64,000 nt of DNA from an uncultured Christensenellaceae bacterium. GTDB taxonomy: Bacteria; Bacillota; Clostridia; Christensenellales; UBA3700. Positions 43,305 to 52,348 of this stretch are shown here, one piece after another. The stretch is taken from contig CAJUMY010000002.1 of assembly GCA_910587685.1 (NCBI GenBank), positions 186,001 to 250,000 on the forward strand, in the 5' to 3' direction. Made by a program: the position numbers and the translations under genes. How positions within the stretch are numbered: the stretch's first letter is position 1; every line of letters begins with the position of its first letter. The notes beneath the pieces were generated by a model, which was not told the DNA's origin, ran no database searches, and was given only the letters and a program-made list of their open reading frames with translations.

Positions 43305-43330
43305 GGATTGCCCTAGGGCAATCCTTCTTG
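43305..43330 (+). terminator. Terminator-like perfect palindrome after hpf
   Basis: GGATTGCCCTAGGGCAATCC is a perfect 20-bp palindrome (8-bp stem, CTAG tip) followed by TTCTTG. The T tract is weak, but position suggests an hpf terminator. Confidence 0.6.
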
Positions 43331-43417
43331 ATATATAGGGAATAAAACGCGAAGTATGATTCGGATAACGATATATTGTTTGCGGATCGTACGGGCGCGT
43401 TTAGAAGAGGTGCGAAT

Positions 43418-44035
43418 ATGCGTAAGATAACCGATATTGTACAGGGAAAACGCGATCCGAATAGCGTTAATCTATATATCGACGGAGAGTACTACTCTAA
43501 TATTCCGATGGATTTTGTCGTGGAATATTCGCTTTTCAAGGGCAAGGAACTGAGCGAAGACGATATAAAACTTCTCGATCACGGAAGGATACGTTCAAAA
43601 GCCTATAGATTTATGCTTGAATCGCTGAGCCGAAAACTTTCATCTATTAAAGATATGCGAGATAAGCTCGCCGAAAAAGGTTATCCGTATTCGGTGATAG
43701 ACGAAGTCGTGGCGAAGGGCGAAGAATACGGTTATCTCGACGATGAAGAATACGCTAAGGCGTACGTCGAGTTCAACTCCAAGAAAAAAGGGGTCATGAG
43801 GATAAAACAGGAGCTTTCCGCGCGCGGTATATCGGGTGATATTATAGAAGATCTCGAATTTGACGACGACAGCGAAAGAGAGAACGCGCTTAAAGAAGCC
43901 AGGAAGTTTTCCAAAGGACTCGACCTTAACGAACCTAAAGATAAGAATAAACTAATAAGACATATGCTCTATAAAGGGTATAAATGGGATATTATCAACT
44001 ATTCGATAGACAACATTGAGAATATCGAAGAGTAA
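43418..44035 (+). CDS. recX: Regulatory protein RecX
   Basis: 205 residues from ATG 43418 with AGAGGTG; an in-frame TTG 42 bases earlier has none. It shows the RecX triple-helix repeats: KAYRFMLESLSRKLSSIKDM, KGYPYSVIDEVVAKGEEYGYLDDEEYAKAYV and the C-terminal RHMLYKGYKWDIINYSI. RecX limits RecA filaments. recA itself is not in the window. Confidence 0.9.
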   Translation: MRKITDIVQGKRDPNSVNLYIDGEYYSNIPMDFVVEYSLFKGKELSEDDIKLLDHGRIRSKAYRFMLESLSRKLSSIKDMRDKLAEKGYPYSVIDEVVAKGEEYGYLDDEEYAKAYVEFNSKKKGVMRIKQELSARGISGDIIEDLEFDDDSERENALKEARKFSKGLDLNEPKDKNKLIRHMLYKGYKWDIINYSIDNIENIEE

Positions 44036-44048
44036 AGGAGTAAATTGT

Positions 44049-44936
44049 ATGTTGGACAAATTTGAGATAGGTCACTCGCAGGACAGCGATAAAGGTACCG
44101 GAGTTACCGTAATACTTGCAAAAGAAGGCGCGACGGGCGGCGTCAGCGTGAGAGGTTCGGCGCCTGCGACCCGAGAGACGGATCTTTTGCGATGCGGAAA
44201 TCTCGTTGAGAAGGCGAACGCCGTGGTATTGAGCGGCGGCAGCGCGTTCGGATTGGAAGCTGCTTGCGGGGTCATGGAATATTTGAGGGAAAAGGGCTGC
44301 GGACACGCTACGGGAACGCAGATAGTGCCTATAGTGTCAGGAGCGTCTCTTTACGATCTCGACTATAAAGAGTTTGCCTATCCCGACAAAACTATGGGTT
44401 ACAGAGCGGCGGAGATAGCTGCGAAGAATAATTTTGCGAGCGGTTCTATCGGCGCGGGAACGGGAGCGACTATAGGAAAGGTCGCGGGAAGTCTGAGCGC
44501 GGTCAAGAGCGGACTCGGTATAGCTACTGCGAAGCTCGGCGACGTTGAAATGGCGGCTATAGTCGCAGTTAACGCCGTCGGCGACGTGTACGATCACTTA
44601 AGCGGCGAAAATATAAAAGGGGCTACCATAGGCGGAAATAGAATATCGTCGATAGATATGATACTCGAAGGAACAGAATATTCGCCGACGTATACGAATA
44701 CGACTATTGGCGCCGTTATAACTAACGCGAAACTCACTAAAGAGCAGGCGAATAAACTTGCGGACATTGCTCACGACGGTTACGCTATGGCGATACGCCC
44801 CGTTCATACTATGGCGGACGGGGATACGGTATTTGCGCTTGCGAGCGGCGAAGCCGACGCTAATTTTATGATAATCAGTTGTCTTGCTCCGAAACTTATG
44901 GCGGAAGCCATCAAGAAGGCGGTAAACAATGCTTGA
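44049..44936 (+). CDS. P1-family (S58) peptidase
   Basis: 295 residues from ATG 44049, which follows AAGGAG; an ATG 33 bases upstream lies inside recX. Characteristic blocks are LSGGSAFGLEAACGVMEYL, GSIGAGTGATIGKV and TNTTIGAVITNAKLTKEQANKLA; the Thr pair at 218-219 is the expected self-cleavage and nucleophile site. The family (DmpA, aminopeptidase/esterase) cleaves N-terminal D- or beta-amino acids. It overlaps nnrD by 8 bases. Confidence 0.92.
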   Translation: MLDKFEIGHSQDSDKGTGVTVILAKEGATGGVSVRGSAPATRETDLLRCGNLVEKANAVVLSGGSAFGLEAACGVMEYLREKGCGHATGTQIVPIVSGASLYDLDYKEFAYPDKTMGYRAAEIAAKNNFASGSIGAGTGATIGKVAGSLSAVKSGLGIATAKLGDVEMAAIVAVNAVGDVYDHLSGENIKGATIGGNRISSIDMILEGTEYSPTYTNTTIGAVITNAKLTKEQANKLADIAHDGYAMAIRPVHTMADGDTVFALASGEADANFMIISCLAPKLMAEAIKKAVNNA

Positions 44937-46410
44937 CGTCATAAGTCGCGAGACAATGCGTCTTTCGGATAGGTATACTATAGATTCGCTGAAAGTTAGC
45001 GGCGGAGAATTAATGATGCGCGCGGCGCTCGGAATAAAGGAAGAGATAGACGTGTGCGAAAGCGTTGCGATAATATGCGGCGGCGGAAATAACGGCGGCG
45101 ACGGACTGTGTCTTGCATATCTTTTGATATCGGAAGGCAAATTTCCCGACGTATATATTTTCGGTCAACGTTTTGATAACGAAGCGAAATTGTATTACGA
45201 TAAAATATCTGAGTATTCCAACATATTTATTATCGACGGCGGAGAGGACTATTCGAAATACGACGTTGTCGTCGACGCGATTTTCGGCACGGGACTTGCA
45301 AGGAACGTTGCGGGTATATATTTCGATACCGTAACGGCGCTCAACGCTACGGCGAAGAACGTTATCAGCGTGGATATTCCGAGCGGGCTTGACGGTAATT
45401 GCGGAAAAGTTATGGGCGCTGCGGTCAAAGCTGACAAGACGGTTTCGATCAATACCATCAAAAGCGGACTTCTTCTCGGGAGCGGAAAAGATCATAGCGG
45501 CAGAGTAGTTAATAAAGACATAGGTATAGAGATAGTAGGGGAAAAGTATAGGCTTATTGGAGATGACGACGTTGCGTTTCCTAGAAGGTTAAATAATTCG
45601 CATAAGAATACGTACGGGAACGTCTCCATAATAGCGGGCTCCGCAAAGTATATGGGCGCGGCGAAACTTGCGTATACGGGTTCCGTTTCGTTAATGGCGG
45701 GAGCGGGTCTCGTAAGACTTGTGGTTCCGTCGGAGTACAGCGCTCTTCTTGTTCCGCACGTTGTCGAAGAGACGTTGTACCCTCTTCCGTCAAAGGACGG
45801 GATGATAGCGTTTGATAAAGAAGCGTTGACGCCGCTCCTCGCCTCGTCCGCGATTGCTTTCGGCATGGGCGTAGGAGACGGGGAGGAAATATTCGATATT
45901 CTTGAATTTATAGTTGAAAGTTACGGCGGCAGACTACTTATAGATGCCGACGGACTCAACGCTCTATCGAAGGATACGGACGTCCTGCTACGCAAAAAGT
46001 GCGATATAGTTCTCACTCCGCACGTAAAGGAAATGTCGAGACTTATTGGAAAGGAAGTAGGCGACGTCATGTCTGATCCGATAGGCGTAGCGAAAGAATT
46101 TGCGGCGAAGTATTCCGTTACCGTATTGCTAAAAGGAGCGTCGAGCGTGATAACCGACGGGCGTGAAGTCTATATCACCGCGACGGGAGCGCCGTCTATG
46201 GCGAAAGGAGGCAGCGGAGACGTCCTTAGCGGAGTTATTGCGGGAATACTTGCGGGAAAACTTTTCGACGTTACGAAGTCTGCGTATCTAGGCGCTTATA
46301 TAGCGGGAAAGGCGGGAGAAGAGGCTATGCGAACTTTCGGAGAATACGGCGCTCTTGCGCGCGATACTGCAAGGAGCGTTTCTTTCGTTATGAAGCGGTA
46401 CGTGAGATAA
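44929..46410 (+). CDS. nnrD: Bifunctional NAD(P)H-hydrate epimerase/dehydratase
   Basis: 493 residues, a fusion of NnrE (residues 1-~205; CGGGNNGGDGL phosphate loop and NVISVDIPSGLDG) and NnrD (residues ~225-493; GSAKYMGAAKLAY, LIDADGLNAL, VLTPHVKEM and AKGGSGDVLSGVIAG). It repairs hydrated NADH and NADPH. In many Clostridia nnrD is followed by alr and mazE; both are missing here. Confidence 0.96.
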   Translation: MLDVISRETMRLSDRYTIDSLKVSGGELMMRAALGIKEEIDVCESVAIICGGGNNGGDGLCLAYLLISEGKFPDVYIFGQRFDNEAKLYYDKISEYSNIFIIDGGEDYSKYDVVVDAIFGTGLARNVAGIYFDTVTALNATAKNVISVDIPSGLDGNCGKVMGAAVKADKTVSINTIKSGLLLGSGKDHSGRVVNKDIGIEIVGEKYRLIGDDDVAFPRRLNNSHKNTYGNVSIIAGSAKYMGAAKLAYTGSVSLMAGAGLVRLVVPSEYSALLVPHVVEETLYPLPSKDGMIAFDKEALTPLLASSAIAFGMGVGDGEEIFDILEFIVESYGGRLLIDADGLNALSKDTDVLLRKKCDIVLTPHVKEMSRLIGKEVGDVMSDPIGVAKEFAAKYSVTVLLKGASSVITDGREVYITATGAPSMAKGGSGDVLSGVIAGILAGKLFDVTKSAYLGAYIAGKAGEEAMRTFGEYGALARDTARSVSFVMKRYVR

Positions 46411-46643
46411 ATTATAAAGAAATATATTGACGCGATTTCGGCGTCGGACATTAAATATCAAAATCAAGTATACATATAGATATGTTTTAACATTTTGTTA
46501 AAAACGGTTTTTAAGCGGTATAAATAAGAGGCTCTTGGCAATAATAACCGATACAGGCGCAAAGCGAACTTAAGACTACATAACGGCATACATTGAAGTA
46601 ATAGGGACGCAAAGTGCAAAACTTAATACGGAGTATCTTATTT

Positions 46644-46991
46644 ATGATAAAGAGAGGAGAATTGTATTATGCGGATCTCAGTCCTGTCGTCGGAAGCGAA
46701 CAGGGCGGCGTACGTCCCGTGCTGGTTGTGCAGAACGATATAGGCAACAAGTACAGCCCGACCGTCATTGCAGCGGCTGTTACGAGTCAAATCAATAAGG
46801 CTAAACTGCCTACGCACATTGAACTTCGGGCAAGCGATTACGGACTTCCCAAGGATTCCGTCGTGTTGCTGGAACAGATAAGAACGCTCGACAAACGTCG
46901 GCTGAAGGAAAGAATAGGAGAGATACCGCTCGATCTTATGACAAAAGTTAACGAGGCTCTGCTCATTAGCCTCGGATGTATGATCAATTAA
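46644..46991 (+). CDS. mazF: MazF/NdoA-family endoribonuclease toxin without adjacent antitoxin
   Basis: 115 residues from ATG 46644, the start that aligns with Bacillus NdoA ([21 protein letters not shown]). Also conserved are [26 protein letters not shown] and [14 protein letters not shown]. It cuts mRNA at a short motif. The 233-bp gap upstream contains no antitoxin-sized frame, whereas MazF is normally preceded by an ~80-95 residue MazE/NdoAI. A GTG at 46614 in frame could extend it by ten residues. Confidence 0.93.
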   Translation: MIKRGELYYADLSPVVGSEQGGVRPVLVVQNDIGNKYSPTVIAAAVTSQINKAKLPTHIELRASDYGLPKDSVVLLEQIRTLDKRRLKERIGEIPLDLMTKVNEALLISLGCMIN

Positions 46992-47016
46992 AACCGTTTT
47001 TACAAAAACGCGACTA

Positions 47017-47049
47017 AAGCTGCGGAAATAAATATCCGCGGCTTTTTTT
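47017..47049 (+). terminator. Terminator after mazF
   Basis: AGC-TGCGGA / TCCGC-GGCT stem with an ~8-nt loop, followed by seven T. Confidence 0.88.
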
Positions 47050-47103
47050 GTTGCAAAATTAAACGCATATTTGGAAAAAACGGGAAATTTTGGAGATATG
47101 TTA

Positions 47104-47133
47104 TTGACTTTAAGCAAATAAAAGTTGTATTAT
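47104..47133 (+). promoter_or_regulatory. SigA promoter for the GPH symporter
   Basis: TTGACT (47104-47109), 18-bp spacer, TATTAT (47128-47133). Confidence 0.6.
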
Positions 47134-47167
47134 AATTATAATGATATTTATGCATAATGGAGGAGTT

Positions 47168-48748
47168 ATGACAGAACAACTTGATTTGAACAAAAAGTAC
47201 TTGAAAAAGTCGGAGTACTGGTCGTTCGGTATGGCAGGTTTCGGACAGAATATGATATATATGACTATGTCTACGTATCTAATGGTGTTCTATACCGAAG
47301 TCGCTTTGGTTCCTGCCGGAATCGTTACGGCAATGTTCCTGATTGCGCGTATATGGGACGCGATCAACGATCCGATAATGGGCGCGCTCGTTGATAGAGT
47401 GAATCCCGATAAGAATAGGTTTAAGAGTAAGTTTAAGCCGTTCTTGCTCATCACGCCGTTCTTTATGGCGCTATTCACTATTCTTTGTTTCGTAGTGCCG
47501 GTCAAAGACTATCAGCATGCCGAAGCATGGCAAAAGGTCATGATGGTAGTGTATATGTACGTAACGTACATCGGATGGGGAATGGTATACACCATCGCAG
47601 ACGTTCCTTTCTGGGGTAGCGCGAGCGTAACTACGCCGAACGAAAAGGAGAGGGCTAACTTTATATCTATCGCGCGTATCTTCTGTACAATCGGTTCGCT
47701 CGTTCCTATGGTAGCGCTTCCGCTCGTTGAAGCGATCATAAAGGATACTTCGGAAGGCGGTAACGTTACGATAAAGCGTACGCAGTTCCTTGTAATGGCT
47801 ATAATGATGGCTGTTGTAGGCGCAGGTCTGTTCCTTGCCGTGGGTATCGGTTCTAAGGAAAGAGTTAAGGTCGAGCCGACTCCCACTAAGTTTATAGATA
47901 ACTTTAAGATGCTTAAGGACAACAAACCGCTCTTGCTTATAATTCTTGCCGGTATTATCGGCGCGGGAAGATTGATGGCGCAGGTCGGCGTTACGTACGT
48001 AGCTACATATACGTTCTACGGCGATGTTACGCTGTTCGGGTTCTTGAAGATCGCCGGCGCGGATACGGGTACCAAGACGACTCTGCTTAACGTAGGTCTC
48101 GGCGCAGGACTCGGTATCGGTACGTTCATAGCTCCTATCTTGCAAAATAAAATGGACTTTAAGAAACTGTATATAGGTTCTAGCCTTATCGGAGGTATCC
48201 TCTCGGCGATCTCATTCGTTATCTTCCTTATCGTAGGTAACGGCGGCGATCCTTCTAGAGTCAACGCTAACGCTTCTATTGCCGTAATAACGACGCTTCT
48301 TTCTTCGGTTTCCCTCGGTATCTATAACGTATTGACTTACAACATGATAGCCGATACCGTCGATTATCTCGAGTTCCAGACAGGCGAGAGAAAAGAAGGT
48401 ATGTGTTTCTCGTTCCAGACGTTTATGACGAAGTTTGCCGCGGGAGTAGCGAGCCTTATAGGCGGTCTGCTCATTATTCCGGAACTTACCGGCTTCAAGG
48501 TCGTAGAAAACAATCTTTTCCAAGACCAGACTTGGACTGTAAAAGTTATATTGTTTGCAGAGATATCATTGATACCTGCGATAGGAAGCCTTATAGCTAT
48601 CATACCTATGAAGTTTTATGATTATATCGGCGAGAAGAAGAACAATATACTTGCCGAGCTTGAGAAGAGACGCGAGGAAAAGGGCGAGATACTTGAAAAC
48701 GCTCCCAGCATTGTTGAGATGATGGAAAAGCCGTCGTCCGAAGCGTAA
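47168..48748 (+). CDS. GPH-family (glycoside-pentoside-hexuronide) MFS symporter
   Basis: 526 residues from ATG 47168, set by GGAGG; an in-frame ATG at 47141 is before that site. It has twelve predicted transmembrane helices. GPH hallmarks are the N-terminal SYWSFGMAGFGQNMIY-type segment, ARIWDAINDPIMGALVDR after the second helix, and MIADTVDYLEFQTGERKEG in the second half. The family imports sugars or sugar acids with Na+ or H+. The substrate cannot be told and no glycosidase is nearby. Confidence 0.92.
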   Translation: MTEQLDLNKKYLKKSEYWSFGMAGFGQNMIYMTMSTYLMVFYTEVALVPAGIVTAMFLIARIWDAINDPIMGALVDRVNPDKNRFKSKFKPFLLITPFFMALFTILCFVVPVKDYQHAEAWQKVMMVVYMYVTYIGWGMVYTIADVPFWGSASVTTPNEKERANFISIARIFCTIGSLVPMVALPLVEAIIKDTSEGGNVTIKRTQFLVMAIMMAVVGAGLFLAVGIGSKERVKVEPTPTKFIDNFKMLKDNKPLLLIILAGIIGAGRLMAQVGVTYVATYTFYGDVTLFGFLKIAGADTGTKTTLLNVGLGAGLGIGTFIAPILQNKMDFKKLYIGSSLIGGILSAISFVIFLIVGNGGDPSRVNANASIAVITTLLSSVSLGIYNVLTYNMIADTVDYLEFQTGERKEGMCFSFQTFMTKFAAGVASLIGGLLIIPELTGFKVVENNLFQDQTWTVKVILFAEISLIPAIGSLIAIIPMKFYDYIGEKKNNILAELEKRREEKGEILENAPSIVEMMEKPSSEA

Positions 48749-48796
48749 GAGAGCGATCAAAGCGATACTTTGATTTGCGTTTATAAAATAAAATAT

Positions 48797-48840
48797 GCCG
48801 TCTGCAGGTTTTTGCTTGCAGGCGGTTTTATTTTATATTT
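48797..48840 (+). terminator. Terminator after the GPH symporter
   Basis: GCCGTCTGCA pairs with TGCAGGCGGT (10 nt, with G-U), 10-nt loop, then TTTATTTTATATTTT. Confidence 0.85.
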
Positions 48841-48855
48841 TGTATGGAAATTTTT

Positions 48856-48884
48856 CACGGCGTCAAAGAGCCCGTCATAATATA
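48856..48884 (+). promoter_or_regulatory. Possible SigK-like promoter before the 114-residue protein
   Basis: CAC (48856-48858), 17 bp, CATAATATA (48876-48884). This fits the mother-cell SigK shape AC-N16/17-CATAnnnTA, but is low in information; a weak SigA reading of the same bases also exists. Confidence 0.3.
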
Positions 48885-48905
48885 TTATTAACGAGGTGAT
48901 TACAT

Positions 48906-49250
48906 ATGGATTTTTCCAGCTACAAAAAGCATTACGGCGAAAGAGAACGTAAAAGTTGCTCATATGCGGATATGGGAGATACCGACAGGATCAAAAAGTA
49001 TGCCGACAATACAGGATACGGGAAAGACGATAAAAAATGCAAAGAAGACGACGTAAAAAAGGCTTATGAGAGATATGAAGGAATGAATCAGGATCAGCTT
49101 ATGCGAGCTCTTTTCGACGAAGTGAACGCTTCGAAAAAGAACGGTTCATTCGATATAGAACAGATAAAAAGATTTTACCGCGAAGTTTCTCCGATGTTAT
49201 CGAACGAGCAGCGTGAAAAGATGCGTTCGATAATAAGCTATATGCAGTAA
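48906..49250 (+). CDS. Small conserved-looking hydrophilic protein
   Basis: 114 residues with GAGGTGAT before the ATG. Residues 1-50 are Lys/Asp/Tyr rich and probably disordered. Residues ~52-114 form a helical unit with a repeated pattern of such clostridial proteins: KKAYERYEGMNQDQLMRALFDEV, then SFDIEQIKRFYREVSPMLSNEQREKMRSII. There is no membrane segment. Function is unknown; the sporulation-type promoter upstream is only a hint. Confidence 0.7.
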   Translation: MDFSSYKKHYGERERKSCSYADMGDTDRIKKYADNTGYGKDDKKCKEDDVKKAYERYEGMNQDQLMRALFDEVNASKKNGSFDIEQIKRFYREVSPMLSNEQREKMRSIISYMQ

Positions 49251-49349
49251 ATCGAGTTTGGCAATACGTTTTTTGATATACATATACGATACCTTAGATG
49301 ATTTATAAGTCATTTTTTATTGTTTTAAGTGATATTGACGAGGTAATAA

Positions 49350-50402
49350 TTGCGTAGATTAACGTATAATAACGGCGAATATATTATAACGCTGAAAGAC
49401 GGAGAGAAATTCACGCCCGAAGAAACGCGGCTCATGGCTGTAAAGAGACGCTTCCCGTTCATCAATGCCTTTTCTTGCGCTCTAAGCGCGCTCAACGCTC
49501 CGTATGCGGAAAAATGCAAGAAGGTAGATTCTATGACCGTAGATTACGACATATACGGAATAGACGCGGAGAGCGAAACGCGCGAAGCCAAAACGAAGAT
49601 AGTCAAATACAATAGGTGTCATTCGTATAAGATATATTCGCCGTCAAGAAACAGCAAGTCGGTATGTTTCATAGATACCGGCGTCAATCCGCATCTGGAT
49701 CTGACCGTTCCGAAGAATCGTATCGTGAAGTTCGTCGATCTCATCAACGGACTGGAGCTTCCCTACGACGATAACGGGCACGGCACTTTTGTGACGGGCG
49801 TGTCTATGGGAAACGGGATAATGAGCGGCAAGAAGATATCGGGTATAAATACGGTATCCGATATAGTGTCGATAAAGGCGATAGATAAAAGAGGGCACTC
49901 TACGGCGGCAAGGATACTCGAAGCTATGCAGTGGGTCGCCGATAACTATAGAATATATAATATCGGCGTCGTTTGTATGAGTTTCGGCAGCGAACGAATA
50001 GGTGACGATCCGCTTGAAAAGGGCGTCGATACGTTGACGTCTATGGGGATAACCGTCGTATGCGCTTCGGGAAACGGCGGAAAGAACGTTATGCGTTCTC
50101 CTGCAACGAGCAGGTGCGCTATCGCCGTCGGAGCGGTTGATAGCAAGCTCAATATTGCGGACTTTACGTCTCGAGGTATCGTTCGCGGCATGATGAAGCC
50201 GGAGTATTACGCGATAGGAGTCAACGTTATAGGGCTTGCGAGCATCAGCTACACAAAGATGAGCGGCACGTCGATCTCGGCGCCGTACGTCGCGGGGATA
50301 TGTTCCCTCATCAAAGAAAAGTATCCTCATATCAACGAGGAAGAATTAAGGGAATACCTTGACAGACTCTCGTTGAGATATAACGGCATCAGCATAATAT
50401 GA
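49350..50402 (+). CDS. Intracellular-type subtilase (S8 peptidase)
   Basis: 350 residues from a TTG start at 49350 with GAGG upstream. The catalytic triad is complete: Asp109 (CFIDTGVNP), His144 (NGHGTFVTG) and Ser308 (SGTSISAPYVAG), with the oxyanion Asn in CASGNGGKN. There is no signal peptide and the start is hydrophilic, so the enzyme stays in the cytoplasm or in the spore. The ~90 residues before Asp109 act perhaps as an inhibitory prosegment. Target proteins are unknown. A strong terminator follows. Confidence 0.93.
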   Translation: MRRLTYNNGEYIITLKDGEKFTPEETRLMAVKRRFPFINAFSCALSALNAPYAEKCKKVDSMTVDYDIYGIDAESETREAKTKIVKYNRCHSYKIYSPSRNSKSVCFIDTGVNPHLDLTVPKNRIVKFVDLINGLELPYDDNGHGTFVTGVSMGNGIMSGKKISGINTVSDIVSIKAIDKRGHSTAARILEAMQWVADNYRIYNIGVVCMSFGSERIGDDPLEKGVDTLTSMGITVVCASGNGGKNVMRSPATSRCAIAVGAVDSKLNIADFTSRGIVRGMMKPEYYAIGVNVIGLASISYTKMSGTSISAPYVAGICSLIKEKYPHINEEELREYLDRLSLRYNGISII

Positions 50403-50482
50403 TTTGATTTACGGTGATGTGTCTTCGCCGCTCTTTTCAACGCTTATTGGGAGAGCGTAAATAGGTATTATCCGATTAGATC

Positions 50483-50520
50483 AAACGAAGAGATAGGGAA
50501 CGTCCTATCTCTTCGTTTTT
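50483..50520 (+). terminator. Very strong terminator after the subtilase
   Basis: Fifteen-bp perfect stem (50483-50497 with 50504-50518), 6-nt loop, five T. It also separates the convergent cysteine desulfurase. Confidence 0.95.
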
Positions 50521-50548
50521 CTACTAATTGGGCGGCGTTATCGAATAG

Positions 50549-51685
50549 TTACATTTCGCTGATTATATCCTTTATCGTATCGACGAGATATTGGGCTTCT
50601 TCGACGGTGTTTGAATATCCTACGCTTATTCTTACCGCTCCGCTCTCAAAAGTGCCTAACATTTTATGAGCGAGAGGAGCGCAGTGCAGTCCCGCTCTTA
50701 CCGCAATATCTTTATCGTTGAGATAATTCGCTACTTCTACCGAGTCGAGACCTAAAATATTGAACGATATTACGGGTGAAGGGTAAGGAGTATAGAGTTC
50801 AATACTCTCTAGTTCATATAGAGTATTGTAGATATAGGTTGAAATTTTGTATATTTTATTATTTATTGCGTCAAAGTTGTCTTTTACCCACGATACGCTT
50901 TTACCGAGTCCTACTATACCTGCGGTGTTGACGGTTCCCGACTCGTATCTTTCGGGTACTCCGTCGGGCTGGAAGAGAGATTGGCTGTCCGTTCCCGTGC
51001 CTCCGTACGTTATAGGCAACGGTTTCACCGATTCTCTATTAAATAATAGAAAACCCGTGCCTTGCACTCCGTAAAGTCCTTTATGTCCCGCCGAAGCCAG
51101 CATTGTTATAGGCGATTCTTTCAAGTCTATAGCTACGTGCCCGATAGACTGCGCGCCGTCGATGAGTAAGGGTATCCGTCTTTTGACTAGGTGATTGGAT
51201 ATGGCTTTTACGTCTATACGGTTTCCTATAACGTTAGACATATGGCACAATGCTACGAGAACTGTATTGCGTCTCACGAGTTTTTCTATAGCAGGTATAG
51301 ATATATCGTAGTTATGCGTATATTCTACGAAGCTGATCGAGACTTTGCCTCGACGCTCCAGCTCAAACAGTACTCTAAGTATAGAGTTGTGCTCGAGTTG
51401 CGAAGTTATCACGTGTACTTTTCCGGAGAACGAGGACAGATATCCAATAAGCGCGAGATTGAGCGCTTCGGTGCAGTTTTTAGTAAATACTACTTCGTAT
51501 CTGTCGTCGGCGTTGAAGAATTCCTTTATCTTTTTTCTGACCTCGAATACTTTTTCACCGCTTTTTATCGAGTCGTTATGACCTCCTCTTCCGGGATTTG
51601 AAGATGATGCTAGCTCTTCCATAACGGCGTCGAGGGTGACGCTCGGCTTGAATCGGCTGGTTGCGGCATTGTCGAAATATATCAT
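50549..51685 (-). CDS. Cysteine desulfurase family PLP enzyme
   Basis: 378 residues, class V aminotransferase fold. The PLP lysine Lys202 is in SAGHKGLYGVQGTGF and the catalytic Cys335 in RAGLHCAPLAHK. The short N-terminus and the APLAHKMLGTFESGAVRISVG end are those of the TIGR01977-type clade, which is often found with selenium or sulfur trafficking genes. It lies divergently 85 bp from the DUF3343 Se/S-carrier-like gene, suggesting that persulfide or selenium is passed between them. SD GAGGT precedes the ATG. Confidence 0.9.
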   Translation of the reverse strand: MIYFDNAATSRFKPSVTLDAVMEELASSSNPGRGGHNDSIKSGEKVFEVRKKIKEFFNADDRYEVVFTKNCTEALNLALIGYLSSFSGKVHVITSQLEHNSILRVLFELERRGKVSISFVEYTHNYDISIPAIEKLVRRNTVLVALCHMSNVIGNRIDVKAISNHLVKRRIPLLIDGAQSIGHVAIDLKESPITMLASAGHKGLYGVQGTGFLLFNRESVKPLPITYGGTGTDSQSLFQPDGVPERYESGTVNTAGIVGLGKSVSWVKDNFDAINNKIYKISTYIYNTLYELESIELYTPYPSPVISFNILGLDSVEVANYLNDKDIAVRAGLHCAPLAHKMLGTFESGAVRISVGYSNTVEEAQYLVDTIKDIISEM

Positions 51686-51725
51686 AGATTACCTCAATTC
51701 ACAATTAGTGGTGCGTTTTAGTATA

Positions 51726-51755
51726 TTGTATTAAGGCATCGCGGCATTTTATAAC
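51726..51755 (+). promoter_or_regulatory. Possible promoter for the DUF3343 gene
   Basis: TTGTAT (51726-51731), 18-bp spacer, TATAAC (51750-51755). Confidence 0.45.
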
Positions 51756-51770
51756 GTTGAGGAGAAAAAT

Positions 51771-52037
51771 ATGGCAGATATTATTTATGTTTTCCGTTCG
51801 AGGAACGAGACGATGGCTTTTGCGGACGTGCTCAAACGCTCGGGAATAAGAAATACGGTCGTCAATACGCCGAGAGAATGCATGTCCGGCTGCGGAATAT
51901 CGGTAAAGATCACTATGCAGGATATGGGCAGAGTAAACGGAATATTCGGAGCGTTTCCCTATAAATCCACGTTTCAGGGAAGATTTTCTTTTGAAAAGAT
52001 AGGGATCAAAACAAAAGTCGTAAAAATAGGGAATTAA
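51771..52037 (+). CDS. DUF3343 putative Se/S carrier-like protein
   Basis: 88 residues: one small alpha/beta domain (DIIYVFRSRNETMAFADVLKRSGI, then CMSGCGISVKI with Cys37 and Cys41). DUF3343 proteins are proposed sulfur or selenium carriers, related to the YedF/TusA idea. The Cys pair in MSGCGISV is the likely binding site. Divergent to the cysteine desulfurase. AGGAG precedes the ATG. Confidence 0.88.
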   Translation: MADIIYVFRSRNETMAFADVLKRSGIRNTVVNTPRECMSGCGISVKITMQDMGRVNGIFGAFPYKSTFQGRFSFEKIGIKTKVVKIGN

Positions 52038-52133
52038 CGTTTTGCGAAATCGTATTCAAGAGTTGCGATCCTCTTAAAAAAGTTTTTTCGCTCGGAATTT
52101 TATTTACTGCGGCATATAGAGCGATGTGCCGTC

Positions 52134-52166
52134 AAAATGCGTTTTCTAACGCATTTTGTTATTTTA
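52134..52166 (+). terminator. Terminator after DUF3343 gene
   Basis: Ten-bp perfect stem AAAATGCGTT / AACGCATTTT with a TTCT loop, then GTTATTTTAT. Confidence 0.82.
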
Positions 52167-52309
52167 TAGCGTAAAATTATGTTATCAAGACGAATTTCTC
52201 ATTATTGCAGTATTAAAGATATTTAACGGCGCCGATGGCGTATATTTGCCCGTATTTCCGGGCGTTCTATATAATATATATTATTAATTTCTTAAACGCT
52301 TGAAATTTC

Positions 52310-52338
52310 TTGTCAAAATAGGTCGGTTATGCTATAAT
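52310..52338 (+). promoter_or_regulatory. Consensus promoter for a leaderless nth mRNA
   Basis: TTGTCA (52310-52315), 17-bp spacer, TATAAT (52333-52338). The start codon is only 11 bases after the -10. Confidence 0.85.
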
Positions 52339-52348
52339 TACTTATATT

